The position numbers and the translations under genes are program-made. This document shows positions 27,159 through 36,863 of a stretch of DNA of 64,000 nucleotides, piece after piece. The notes under the pieces are model-generated. The model had not been told where the DNA came from and did not search any database. It saw only the letters and a list, made by a program, of their open reading frames with translations. How positions within the stretch are numbered: the stretch's first letter is position 1; each line of letters begins with the position of its first letter. Source of the stretch: Sphingomonas sp. J315 (GTDB lineage Bacteria > Pseudomonadota > Alphaproteobacteria > Sphingomonadales > Sphingomonadaceae). Location: contig NZ_CP088296.1 in the NCBI RefSeq assembly GCF_024666595.1, forward strand, positions 1,054,001 through 1,118,000, given 5' to 3'.

Positions 27159-28547
27159 CTACCGCCTTTGAAGTGCCAGATGCTGGCCCAGAAAAAGAAG
27201 GATGGTCAGCAATCCGCCACCAAAGGACACCATAGACGTTGAGAAATGAACGTTCGTGAGCGAAACGGCCAGCGGGACAGTAAGCAAGAGCACTAGCTTA
27301 TAATCCCAACCAATCGAGAACTGGTCAAAAAAACGCAGCCATATCGCGATAACGAACGCAATCACAAAGACGCCGAACGGCCCGGCGGCCGCGAGCCCTT
27401 CACCGGAAAAGGCATTGGCATTCATATTCACGTAGGCGAACGTTCCAGCGTAGTGACGCCCAACAATTTCGCCCAGCCTGGGCCAATCCGGATCGCCAAC
27501 ATACGCAGAGGGGGTGGGAACCACCATACCCAAGCCTGTGATGTTGGACCACCACGTATATCCGAACGTCCCGAAGAAGTCGCTGTATTGCGCTATGGTC
27601 AATCCCGGGATTGCGAGGCCACGCATAACTAGCTGAGATCCTATAACGGATCCTAGCCCCGTCCCCTGAAAGATAACGGCCAAAGATACAAGCAATGTCA
27701 ATCCAATTAGTATCAAGGCAGATGAGTTAAGGCGACCGCGCATCGTGGAAAATAAAAAATAGAAAGCCACAATAATAAACGGAGTGGCCAACGCAAATTT
27801 TTGCGCATCAACTAGATAAGCAATGACAGCTCCCGCGGAGCCAAGAAAGCATAAAAACACATTTCTACGAACAATGCCAATTGATAGCAATGCTGGAGAA
27901 ATCATTGCTGAGTAATACGTCTGTATATAACCGACAAAACTGATTGTTCCACGCTGAATTGAGAAGCGTTGATCATAAATCTCATCTAGCGACGCAAAAC
28001 GCATAATGCTGCCATAGGCGATGAAGAGGGTTACTGTTGCTATTATCCAAATTGCAACGAGTAGCATTGGAATCCAATCTGGTATTTGAACAGAAACGGT
28101 TCCAGTTTGCTTGCGCCCGAAGACGTCAGCCGAAATGGAAAGCGCCGAAATTGCGATCCCGATACATAGCAAAGTAACCCCATAGCGTTGGAGTGATTCG
28201 GACCCGAGCATCATGATAATTGCGACTGCGGGCAAATAAATTACGGAGTACATGAAAAATAGGATGAGGGACGATGGCCTCACGAACCGCAGGGCGATTG
28301 TAAACGATGGCAACAGTGCGAGGAATAGTGTCGCGGTCCCAGTGGTCAATGTGGGCGCGGCGTAGGTGAACCCAAGGTAGGCCCACGTGTCGCTCAGATA
28401 CTCCCGGTGCGCCATATGGAGGCTGAATACGAACGCGCAAACCGCCACTACCAGTGCCAGCCGAGTCTGCAGCAAATTAAGAAGGTCGAAATGATCCGCT
28501 CGGCCTGTCAGGGTCGCAAACCGGTGGCGAGAGCTGTATATGTTCAT
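27159..28547 (-). CDS. Oligosaccharide repeat-unit polymerase (Wzy-like)
   Basis: A 462-residue very hydrophobic protein with roughly eleven or twelve membrane helices and a large periplasmic loop near residues 300-370 ('YSDFFGTFGYTWWSNITG', 'NMNANAFSGEGLAAAGPFGVF'). The 'N-NA--GEGLA--G--G' stretch is the usual Wzy-type (O-antigen polymerase, EpsG/Wzy-like) late-loop feature. It would join repeat units at the periplasmic face. Sequence conservation in this family is low, so the call rests on topology and context between wzx and glycosyltransferase genes. GC content falls sharply here. Confidence 0.8.
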   Translation of the reverse strand: MNIYSSRHRFATLTGRADHFDLLNLLQTRLALVVAVCAFVFSLHMAHREYLSDTWAYLGFTYAAPTLTTGTATLFLALLPSFTIALRFVRPSSLILFFMYSVIYLPAVAIIMMLGSESLQRYGVTLLCIGIAISALSISADVFGRKQTGTVSVQIPDWIPMLLVAIWIIATVTLFIAYGSIMRFASLDEIYDQRFSIQRGTISFVGYIQTYYSAMISPALLSIGIVRRNVFLCFLGSAGAVIAYLVDAQKFALATPFIIVAFYFLFSTMRGRLNSSALILIGLTLLVSLAVIFQGTGLGSVIGSQLVMRGLAIPGLTIAQYSDFFGTFGYTWWSNITGLGMVVPTPSAYVGDPDWPRLGEIVGRHYAGTFAYVNMNANAFSGEGLAAAGPFGVFVIAFVIAIWLRFFDQFSIGWDYKLVLLLTVPLAVSLTNVHFSTSMVSFGGGLLTILLFLGQHLALQRR

Positions 28548-28641
28548 AGATTAGGGCCCATTGAAATTAGCGGCCATACAGCGCGGCACCACGACCGCGA
28601 CGCATTTAGCAAACAAGGGTGTCGGCGCAACCCGGCCACCT

Positions 28642-30165
28642 TTAGTCGGACGAGACGCGGTTCTGCATCAAGCCGTCGCCTTGAGGAGAGAAGGGTCGCA
28701 TCCGCATCGAGGTCGTTATGACATTGCCCCGCGGGGGTCTAGGGTCTGTCACTTGGCTCACTCCGGTGTCGATGATAACCGACGCCTTCCGCGTGTCCGC
28801 TCTGCCAACCTCTACCCGGTTATTGATCCCTCCCGTCAGTTGCCCTTCCAGATCATGGGCCGTCACGTCCGCGAACGCTATGACGTTGTCGTGCGGCGCA
28901 CCTTCGAGACCATAATAGGACAGGCCGAATGACTTGTCGTCTATGAGCCACGCCGCGTGGCCGTCGACCACCTGCCCAACGTCAACGCGATTGGCCTGTG
29001 AGCGGCCGAAAATCCAAACGCTACCACCCAGGCCGCGATCAGGACGTCCGCACCCAGAGATGCGGTTCAAACGCACGTTTGATTCCATCGCGCCAAAAGC
29101 GATGAAACCGCCATGACTACCTCCGGACAGGCTTCCCTGCCCTTCGACTGTGAAGCCGCGCGCTAGCGTGGCTGCGAGGCAGTGAAAACTGACAACGTCG
29201 CCACGCCCGCCGCCCCCGGCAATTTCGAAACGCCCTGAGAGTCCACCGCCGACGCTGCCAACGCGAAACGGCGCCCCGGCAAAGGAACGCGGCAGCGGCT
29301 TATTGAGATGCACCTCACGTGCAGTTACGCGCTCAACCGTGAAAATCGCCGAGCGAAGTGCGGAGATGGACACGCCGGCTCGGTGCGCTTTAGCCGAACT
29401 TCCAAGCGCGCCGCGCCCGTAAACTTCATCGGCCGTAAAAATGCCGCCGGACACGGTCCCATAGACGATCTCGTCCTCGATCAGAAGATGGATGGCGCCG
29501 CCCTCGATGCTTGCCGCAGTGTTTCCAACGATCGGAAATCTGCCCATAGCGGCGTCAATGGTCGTGCCCAGAGCGAGGAGAATCCCCGGATATGCCTCGA
29601 TTCCGAACACCGCGACTCGCGCTCCCGGTTCGAAATACACCGAATCGCCCGGATAATTTAGGCGAAGCGCCCGTTCCCCCGGTTACCGTCACAAGAGCCC
29701 GGGCCGACGAACGTTTCAACCATACCGTAGGCGACGGCATTGTCGCTCGCGATTCGGGTCGGCGGTCTAGAGGTCGCAATGCGCGTTCCTTCCATTTCCC
29801 ATCGTAGTCCGCCGGGCATTACCAGATTACCCGCACCTAGATCGCGAACAAAGGTAACGAGGCCAGTGCGGAGCGTGATCGGCCGCCGAGGCAAGCGGAA
29901 AAAAATCCTCCTCGAGCGCGATCGTGCCTCGCAGCATTGAGCAATCAAGGATCGAGCCATCGGGGCAGTCGGAAATCGCAGTGCCGAGACGGGATGCGAT
30001 CCGGGGAACTTTGAACCCATCGGCAATCCGGCCGCGCTCAGCGGGAGTGAGCCATTCCAACAGCGAGCGCCGTTCTCGCGCCCGGGCGCAGATCGCACCG
30101 CATGCCCCAACGCTCACCGCGGCCGCTCCGCTGGCAGCACTTAGCAAGAACCCGCGCCTTCTCAT
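28642..30165 (-). pseudogene. Exported right-handed beta-helix protein, frameshifted
   Basis: The start 'MRRRGFLLSAASGAAAVSVGACG' at 30165 is a twin-arginine-like signal with a possible lipobox (GACG). Three frames follow: one to near 29890, one to about 29680 ('PITLRTGLVTFVRDLGAGNLVMPGGLRWEM', 'TRIASDNAVAYGMVETFVGPG'), and one from there ('LRLNYPGDSVYFEPGARVAVFG'). The last runs through Gly-rich short strands such as 'GGGLSGRFEIAGGGGRGDVV', 'GFIAFGAMESNVRLNRISGCG' and 'GGINNRVEVGRADT', typical of parallel beta-helix polysaccharide-active proteins. Two one-base changes give about 507 residues. Located between wzx and wzy, it may trim or bind the polymer; no catalytic residues are assigned. 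Confidence 0.68.
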
Positions 30166-30174
30166 CGACCCGTC

Positions 30175-31587
30175 CTATCCTGCGGCGAATATCGCTTCAG
30201 TGAGCGCGGACGCCAACACAGCCGACACAATTCCAACCGCCGTCCATGCCGCCAGCAGCGGCACCGCGCCGCTAAACTGGCCGATCAGCGACCGCAACTG
30301 GATATCCCCGCTATGCACGACGGCACTGAGGTAGACGAGATAGAAGAGCGCGCTCGAGACCGCGAACGCTTCGGACATGTAGACCGGGGCGGTCGCGCCC
30401 ACCAGCGCAACGGTGCCGACGCGCAGGGTTAACCCGAACACCTGCAGGCCGAGCGCCATCCGCTGATGGCCCGTCACCTGCATCACATAGCCGACCGGCG
30501 TGGTCAGCAGCTGCAATGCGAACCAGGGGGCCATCCACGCGATCAGCACACCCGCGCGCTCCCATTCCCAGCCGAACACAAAGCCAAAGGCAAAGGGCGC
30601 GACGAAGCCCAGCGCGATCAGCGGCCCGACACCGGTCTTTGCCAGCGCGACGAGGATGTTCTGGAGCAGCGGCGCGAGGGTCCCGTCGCGATGCCGGGTC
30701 GGCGCCTCCGAGAGGAACACCTGCCCGAGGGCGTTGCCGAGCAGGGACATCGGCGCTTGGATCACGAACAGCGCGAGCATCAGCTGCCCTGCCTCGCCAT
30801 GGCCCGCCATCGCCGCGACGAGGATCACCGGCAACTGGACGGCGACCGCCACGACCACTCCGTCCAGCGCGGAGTAGCGCGGATAGTTGACGTTGGCCCC
30901 GAACGCGGCGCGAAGCCGCGCGCGCGAGACATGGCGCCACAGCGCCCGGTCGTGCCGCAGGAAGCGCGCGCCGAGCAGCAGCGCACCCGCGCCGCTGTTC
31001 AGCACCGTTCCCACGACCAGCCCGATCGGCCCGGTGCCTGCAGCTCCGAGACTGATCTGTGCAGCGACGCTTGCCCCCGACTGGCTGATCCGGCTGCGTG
31101 CGATCGGTCCGAAAGCGCGGCGCCGTACGAACCAGAACTGCAACAGGCTGTAGAAGCCGGCCACCATGACGGTTGGAGGCAGGATCCACGCATAGGCCGC
31201 GAAGGCGCGCGATCCGAGTGTTTCCCACGCGCGGTCGGGCACCGCTAGCATCGCCAGCGCGAGGAGCGCGGACAGCAGGACGGCGCTGATTCCGCCGAGC
31301 GCCAGCAAATTGACCGCTTCGTCGTCCCGCTCGGCGATCGACAGCGCCAGGTCGAAGCGGAGGCAGATCGAGATGTAGAGGATCGCCAGCATGCTGGCGA
31401 ACACCGCCAGAATTCCCATGTCCTCGGGCGTGTAGAGACGGGTCAACACTGGCATCGCCGCAGCCGTGACCAGGTTGGCGATCACCGTACCGCCGACCAG
31501 CACCCCAGTCGCACGCACGAAGCCGTTCTGAAGGGTCTGCGCGACGCGCCGTCTTGCCCGGTCGATCACGGTGTGGTGCTCACGCAC
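30175..31587 (-). CDS. Repeat-unit flippase (Wzx-like, MOP superfamily)
   Basis: About 470 residues with twelve or more membrane helices. The frame stays open up to 32073, but upstream sequence is an arginine/serine-rich shadow of the aminotransferase gene. The likely start is the GTG at 31587 ('VREHHTVIDRARRRVAQ'), 22 bp after that gene's stop. Helices begin with 'GVLVGGTVIANLVTAAAMPVLTRLYTPEDMGILAVFASM', the classical Wzx N-terminus ('TR-YTPEDMG'). It would flip undecaprenyl-linked repeats to the periplasm. The beta-helix gene starts 9 bp downstream. Confidence 0.87.
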   Translation of the reverse strand: MREHHTVIDRARRRVAQTLQNGFVRATGVLVGGTVIANLVTAAAMPVLTRLYTPEDMGILAVFASMLAILYISICLRFDLALSIAERDDEAVNLLALGGISAVLLSALLALAMLAVPDRAWETLGSRAFAAYAWILPPTVMVAGFYSLLQFWFVRRRAFGPIARSRISQSGASVAAQISLGAAGTGPIGLVVGTVLNSGAGALLLGARFLRHDRALWRHVSRARLRAAFGANVNYPRYSALDGVVVAVAVQLPVILVAAMAGHGEAGQLMLALFVIQAPMSLLGNALGQVFLSEAPTRHRDGTLAPLLQNILVALAKTGVGPLIALGFVAPFAFGFVFGWEWERAGVLIAWMAPWFALQLLTTPVGYVMQVTGHQRMALGLQVFGLTLRVGTVALVGATAPVYMSEAFAVSSALFYLVYLSAVVHSGDIQLRSLIGQFSGAVPLLAAWTAVGIVSAVLASALTEAIFAAG

Positions 31588-31609
31588 GGCACGGCCTTCC
31601 CGCAGGCCG

Positions 31610-32710
31610 TCAGCCCGCGAAGAATGCCCGGACCGATGCGATGACGCGCTCGACCTCGGCCTCCTCCAGATGCTCGCCCATCGGCAGGCTGAGCAACGTG
31701 GGCGCGATCGCGCTCGCGCGCACCGGCGCGTCAGCCGAACGCAGATAAGCATAGGCCTCCAGATCGTTGAGCGCGATCGGATAGTGGATGCCGCTTTCGA
31801 TCCCCTCCGTCTTGAGGTGCGCGGCAAGCGCGTCGCGGCGATCGGTCCGAACGACGAACAGGTGGTAGGCGTGGCGAACGTTCGCGGACACGGTCGGAAG
31901 GGTAAGGCCCTCGATCCCCGCCAAGCCAGCGTGATAGGCGGCGGCGACCGCGTTGCGGCGATCCACCCACCCGTCGAGGTGTGGCAACTTCGCGCGCAGA
32001 ATCGCCGCCTGCATACCGTCAAGGCGGCTGTTTCGGCCCTCGAACTTGTGGTCGTATTTGTCGATACGGCCATGATTGGCGATCATCCGACACTTCATCG
32101 CCAGATCGGCGTCGCTGGTCACGATCGCCCCGCCATCGCCATAGGCCCCGAGGTTCTTGCCAGGATAGAAGCTGAACGTGCCGACGTCGCCGATCGCACC
32201 GACGCGACGGCCGCGATGCTCGGCGCCATGAGCCTGCGCCGAATCCTCGATGATCTTGAGGCCGTGCGCGTCGGCGAGCGAGTTGATCCCGTCCATGTCG
32301 CAAGGCTGCCCATAGAGATGGACGCACATGATCGCCTTGGTCTTCGGCGTGATCCGCTTCGCTGCGTCGGCCACATCGATCAGCATCGTTTCCGGATCGG
32401 GCTCGCAGAACACGACGCGGTGGCCGGACCGGGTGACCGCCTCCGAGCTGGCGATAAAACTGTTAGCGGGAACCAGAATTTCGGACCCGGGCGGCAGGTC
32501 CAATGCCTCAAGGGCAATCTCGATCGCGTCGGTGCCGTTCCCCACCGCGATGCAGTGCGCGGCTTGCTGGAACTCCGCAAACGGATCCTCGAAGGGCTTC
32601 AGGTCGGGTCCGCCGATGAAGCTGGTGCGTTCGATCGTCCGTGCGATCGCGGCGTCGATGTCCCCCTTGATCGATTCATATTGAGCCGTGAGATCGAGAA
32701 ACTTAACCAT
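31610..32710 (-). CDS. DegT/DnrJ/EryC1/StrS sugar aminotransferase
   Basis: A 366-residue PLP enzyme from ATG 32710. It shows 'FIGGPDLKPFEDPFAEF', 'VGNGTDAIEIALEAL', 'IIEDSAQAHGAEHRGRRVGAIGDVGTFSFYPGKNLGAYGDGGAI' with Lys185 as the PLP lysine, and 'NSRLDGMQAAILRAKLPHLDGW'. The 'SFYPGKNLGAYGDGG' form is common in enzymes aminating C-3 keto nucleotide sugars (WbpE, FdtB, QdtB). Immediately upstream are a formyltransferase and a WbpB-like dehydrogenase, which supports amination at C-3 of a uronic acid or deoxy sugar. Family firm; position inferred. Confidence 0.88.
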   Translation of the reverse strand: MVKFLDLTAQYESIKGDIDAAIARTIERTSFIGGPDLKPFEDPFAEFQQAAHCIAVGNGTDAIEIALEALDLPPGSEILVPANSFIASSEAVTRSGHRVVFCEPDPETMLIDVADAAKRITPKTKAIMCVHLYGQPCDMDGINSLADAHGLKIIEDSAQAHGAEHRGRRVGAIGDVGTFSFYPGKNLGAYGDGGAIVTSDADLAMKCRMIANHGRIDKYDHKFEGRNSRLDGMQAAILRAKLPHLDGWVDRRNAVAAAYHAGLAGIEGLTLPTVSANVRHAYHLFVVRTDRRDALAAHLKTEGIESGIHYPIALNDLEAYAYLRSADAPVRASAIAPTLLSLPMGEHLEEAEVERVIASVRAFFAG

Positions 32711-32740
32711 GTGTCTTCCTATCAATTCCGTCGGCGCAGA

Positions 32741-33449
32741 TCAGCGCACAAACCGTTCCTTATACGCCTCGAACGCACTTCGAAGCGTGGATTGCTTCTC
32801 GGCGGGCATGCGCATGCGTGCCGGCCGCACCAAGTTTTCGTCGATGACGGGTCGCTCGGGCGCTGCCATGAGATGATCGAAGGCGAGCATCATCAGGATT
32901 TCGCTCTCGTAATGGCGACGCGCGAAGGACTCGAGATCGTCGTCCTTGAACAATGGGGTCGGCGCGACGGCGATCAGATCGCCGGCATCCGCCTGTTCGT
33001 CGATCAGGTGCAGCGTGTTTCCGATCGGCATCTGATCGAAGATCGCCCATTTAAACAGAATCGAGCCCGCGCACCAGCGGGATAATGCCCGGATGGCAGT
33101 TCAGCACCCGGCCACGGGTCGCGCGGACGAACGCTTCAGGCAGAATTCCCGCGCCAGCGATGAGGAACAGGTCGGCCCCGTCTGCAGGAATATCCTGCGC
33201 CCCACTCACCGCGACGAACTCCGCCCCAAGATACTCCGCCATCGCGGGGGTGGCGGAGCCGCCCAGCATGTCCGGCCGATGCGCGAACAGAATCTCACGC
33301 GACGGCCGGCTGACGAAGGGCAGTGCGTAAAAGACAAGGTTCCGATAGCCCGCCTGGTCCAGGCCGATCGCGAGTTGCTCGGTCTTCAGGTGACGCGCAT
33401 CATAGGTGATGATGGCGATGCGCCGGTCGGCGCGATTGCGGTCCTGCAC
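32741..33449 (-). pseudogene. Sugar N-formyltransferase-like protein, one frameshift
   Basis: The GTG at 33449 opens 'VQDRNRADRRIAIITYDARH'. The formyltransferase core follows with 'LFLIAGAGILPEAFV' and 'GRVLNCHPGIIPLVRGLDS', which holds the Asn117 and His119 of the Asn-His-Asp triad. The frame breaks at about 33058 and resumes as 'FKWAIFDQMPIGNTLHLIDEQADAGDLIA', giving the triad Asp. The protein ends at 32741, about 236 residues in all. Enzymes of this fold transfer formyl from N10-formyltetrahydrofolate to an amino sugar. The neighbouring aminotransferase (31 bp downstream) would supply that amine. A one-base change repairs the gene. Confidence 0.83.
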
Positions 33450-33471
33450 CCTCTGTCTCCGCCTGCTTGCT

Positions 33472-34531
33472 TCAGACGCGGCCCAGCCGGGCCATCTTCG
33501 GCTTGAAGCGCAGGTTCACCTCACGGCCGGTCTCGATGGATTCATAGATCGCCGAGATCAGCTCGAGGCTGCGGCGGCCCTTCATCCCGTCGACCAGTTG
33601 CGGCCCACCATTCTCGATCACATCGACGACATGCTCGTAATAAGCTTGGTGCCCGAAGCCATAGACGCTCGGCGGGTTGACCGAGTAATTCTGCACGACC
33701 TGCTCGTCGCCCGGCTGAGTCTCGACGAACGACCAGGTCTCCAGCTTGTTGACGGCGAAACCGCCGATCACCACCGATCCGCCCTCGCCTAGGATCGACA
33801 ATGATCCCCTCGAGGTCCTTGGGGCGGGTGCCGCCGGTCGCCTCGATGACGCCGAGCGCGCCGCTTGCAAAGGTGAGGATCACCGCCGCGGTATCCTCGG
33901 CCTCCATCTCGACCAGGCGCGTAGCACTCATCGCGGACACCTTGACGACATCGCCCATCATCCATTCGAGCAGATCGACATGGTGGCTAGCCTGGTTGGT
34001 CAAGATGCCGCCATCCAGCGCCCAGGTGCCGCGCCATGAATCCTGGTCGTAATAGGATTGCGGACGGCACCAACGAACGCGGACCGTGCCCATCACCAGC
34101 TTACCGAAACGGCCCGCCTCAAGCGCTTCGCGCAGCTTCACCACGGGCACGTTGAAACGGTTCTGCTTGACCACGAACAGCTTCACGCCGGCCTTGTCGC
34201 ACGCCTCGATCATCGCGTCGGCATCGGACAGAGTGAGCGCCATAGGCTTTTCGACGACGATGTGCGCGCCATAGGGCGCCAGCTCGATCACGTGGCGCGC
34301 ATGGTTGCCGCTTTCGGTCAGCACAACGACGACATCCGGCCGGACCGTCTTCATCATCTCGTGCATGTCGGTGAACGCGGGAATGTCGAATTGTGCGCCG
34401 ATCTTCTCAGCCTTCGCCGCAACCAAATCGCAGACGCCGGCGAGCTCGGCGCCCTTGATAACCTTTTCGCCGAGCAACTCGCTATGGCGCTTAGCGATCC
34501 GGCCGCACCCGACCAGGCAGAACTTGAGCAT
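33472..34531 (-). pseudogene. Gfo/Idh/MocA oxidoreductase (WbpB/WlbA-like), one frameshift
   Basis: From ATG 34531: 'MLKFCLVGCGRIAKRHSELL' (NAD site), 'VVVVLTESGNHARHVIEL', 'HIVVEKPMALTLSDADAMIEA' (EKP motif), 'VVKQNRFNVPVVKLREAL' and 'DGGILTNQASHHVDLLEWMMGDV' with the catalytic His region. The frame breaks near 33805 ('LEGIIVD'), and the end 'LSILGEGGSVVIGGFAVNKLETWSF' to 'RFKPKMARLGRV' is in another frame. The repaired protein has about 353 residues. WbpB/WlbA enzymes oxidise UDP-GlcNAc uronate at C-3 before transamination, which fits the downstream aminotransferase. The specific substrate is inferred. Confidence 0.85.
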
Positions 34532-34612
34532 TTTCCCCCCACTACACTTCCCCACGGACACGCGGGTCTCTCACCCGCAAGTCGCTGTAGCTAAACATTC
34601 GCTTGACCAGCG

Positions 34613-36835
34613 TCAGACCTTCGAATCCGATCGCCGACCGTAGCCATAGCCATAGTCGTAGCCATAGCCATAGTCGGCGCGCTTCGCTTCGAACTTGGTC
34701 AGTAGTGCGCCCAGCACATGAGCGCGCGCGTCAGACAGGCGGGCAATCGCGATGTCAGCTGCGCCGGTCCGCGTCGCGTGCGACTGGACGACGAACACCG
34801 TGCCTTCGACGCGGCTGGCAATCAGCGGCGCGTCGGCCAGACCCATCACCGGCGGCGCGTCAATGATAACGTGATCGTAGCGCGCGGCTAGCTCGTCGAT
34901 GAGGCGCCCGAGCCTGGGCCCGGTCAACAGTTCGGCGGCGTTCGGCGGCTGCGGGCCGGTCGATAGGAAATCGACGCCGTCGAAGTTGCGCTGGATAAGA
35001 TCCTCGTCCAGCCCGGTCCCCGCGAGATAGTTGCTGAGCCCGCGGCGGTTCTCGGTCCCGAAGATGTGGTGAAGCGACGGGGAGCGCATATCCCCGTCGA
35101 TCAGCAGGACGCGTTTGCTCGTGCGCCCAAGCGACCGCGCCAGCGCGTAGCTGCTGGTGGTCTTGCCTTCCGCAGGCCGCGTGCTAGTGATCATCAACGA
35201 GCGCGGGACGCCGTGATCGGTGGTGAAGGCCAGGCTGGTCTGCATCGACAGATAGGCCTCGACCAGCGACGACTTGGGATCACTCAACTCCCCGCGAGGA
35301 TCGTCGGTATCGACCTTCGGGATCGTGCCAAGCAGCGGCACGCGGAGCAGGCGCTCCACATCCGTGGGCGAGGAGATCACATCCTCGATCTGGTCTAGGG
35401 CGAACGCGGCCGCGACGCCAACCATGCCGCCCAGGATGAGCGCAAGCAGCAGGTTGCGAATCAGATTCGGGCTCGACGGCCGCTCGGGGATCAGCGCCGG
35501 ATCGACGACTGAAATATTGTTGACGCCGACACCGCCAGCGACGCCGATCTCCTTGTAGCGTTGGAGCAGCCCGTCGTAGAGCTGGCGGTTGGTGTCCACC
35601 TCGCGCTGGTAGATATTGTATTGGATCGTCCGGCTGCGCAGGTCGAGCATCTCGCTGCGCAGCACCGACACACGCGATGCCAGATCGGCTTCGCGAGCAC
35701 GCGCCGCCTTGTATACATCCTGCAGCGTCGTGCGAACGCGCTGCTCCTCGCGCGCAATCGCGGCGTCGAGCTGGCTGACCTGTGCGGTCAGAGCCTGCAC
35801 CTGCGGATAGTCGGAGGTGAACTGCGAAAGCAGCTTGGCGCGCTCGGCGGCCGCCTCGGCCCGCTTCTGGCGCATGCCGGTGATCCCTTGGTTCTGCAAC
35901 GCCTCCGCAGTTGCATCGGCGGAATTGCGCAGACGCGCTTCGGCAGCGACGCGCGCCCCAGTCGCCTCGTTCAGCTCCTGGTTGAGCGCCGCGAGAGTCT
36001 CGGCGACGAGCGGACGTTCCGTGACCGCGCCCTGCGGCCCGTTCATCGAGCTTGTCGACGTGGGCAGATTCACGATGTTCTGCGCGGACGCATAGCGCAC
36101 CAGTTCGCGCTCAGACTGCTCGAGCCGCTCACGCAGCTGTCCGAGCCGCTGCTCGAGGAAGTTGCGTGCGTAGGAGGTCGCCTCGAACCGCCGCGCCAGC
36201 GTCGTCTCGACGAACTGGCGTGTCCAGGCGTTGGCGATCTTGGCTGAGAAGATAGCGCTGGGAGTCGTCACGTCGATACGGACGAGGCGCGAAGCGCGCT
36301 CCGGCGCGACATTCACGATACCGAGCAATAACTCGCCTGCGGTACGGACCCGCTCCGCGCGCGCCGGCGCCGACCGCGCGCCGACGCCACCGGCACGGAT
36401 CTTGTCCGCCGTCTCTAGCGCGCCGAACATCTCGAAAAATGCTGGATCGTCCTGAAGCCGCAGGCTAAGCACCACGCGCTGCGCGAGCGACTCGGACTTT
36501 AGGAGACCATATTGGGTCTGATAGAATTCTGCGTCGGCCGCCTGCGACTTGGGCTCTACACCCTCGACATTGACGATCTGGAAGCTGTCGCGCTGAATCT
36601 CGACCGTCGCCGATGCGGTATATTTGGGAGTGGTCAATAGGGTGGTGACGAGGCCTGCGATGAGGCTCGCCGCTATCGCGCCGATTATCACCCAGCGCCA
36701 GCGCTTCAGGATCCGCAGATAGGTGACGAGAGAGGGCAGGCGCGAGGGAGGCCCCCGGTCCGCCACTGGTGCCGTGTCCGAAATCAGGTGCCCACCCCCA
36801 TTCGGAAGGTGACGGCTCAGCACGGCATCATTCAT
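34613..36835 (-). CDS. Polysaccharide co-polymerase/tyrosine autokinase (Wzc/GumC-like)
   Basis: A 740-residue inner-membrane protein. A first helix lies near residue 55 ('WVIIGAIAASLIAGLVTTLL') and starts the Wzz domain. A long coiled-coil periplasmic region follows at about 200-440, then a second helix ('LLLALILGGMVGVAAAF'). The cytoplasmic BY-kinase has Walker A 'RPAEGKTTSS' at 553-562, 'VLLIDGDMRSP' (Walker A') and 'HVIIDAPP' (Walker B). The C-terminus ends in a Tyr/Gly cluster at about 722-733 (seven Tyr), the autophosphorylation tail. It sets chain length and drives export together with the Wza-like protein 28 bp upstream. Intact. Confidence 0.93.
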   Translation of the reverse strand: MNDAVLSRHLPNGGGHLISDTAPVADRGPPSRLPSLVTYLRILKRWRWVIIGAIAASLIAGLVTTLLTTPKYTASATVEIQRDSFQIVNVEGVEPKSQAADAEFYQTQYGLLKSESLAQRVVLSLRLQDDPAFFEMFGALETADKIRAGGVGARSAPARAERVRTAGELLLGIVNVAPERASRLVRIDVTTPSAIFSAKIANAWTRQFVETTLARRFEATSYARNFLEQRLGQLRERLEQSERELVRYASAQNIVNLPTSTSSMNGPQGAVTERPLVAETLAALNQELNEATGARVAAEARLRNSADATAEALQNQGITGMRQKRAEAAAERAKLLSQFTSDYPQVQALTAQVSQLDAAIAREEQRVRTTLQDVYKAARAREADLASRVSVLRSEMLDLRSRTIQYNIYQREVDTNRQLYDGLLQRYKEIGVAGGVGVNNISVVDPALIPERPSSPNLIRNLLLALILGGMVGVAAAFALDQIEDVISSPTDVERLLRVPLLGTIPKVDTDDPRGELSDPKSSLVEAYLSMQTSLAFTTDHGVPRSLMITSTRPAEGKTTSSYALARSLGRTSKRVLLIDGDMRSPSLHHIFGTENRRGLSNYLAGTGLDEDLIQRNFDGVDFLSTGPQPPNAAELLTGPRLGRLIDELAARYDHVIIDAPPVMGLADAPLIASRVEGTVFVVQSHATRTGAADIAIARLSDARAHVLGALLTKFEAKRADYGYGYDYGYGYGRRSDSKV

Positions 36836-36863
36836 CGAAACATCCAGATCAAGACGGCGCAGA

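Noticed and set aside
30175..32073. Wzx frame extended to 632 residues
   Set aside because: The extra N-terminal 160 residues overlap the aminotransferase gene in another frame and are Arg/Ser-rich noise. Membrane helices begin only after the GTG at 31587.
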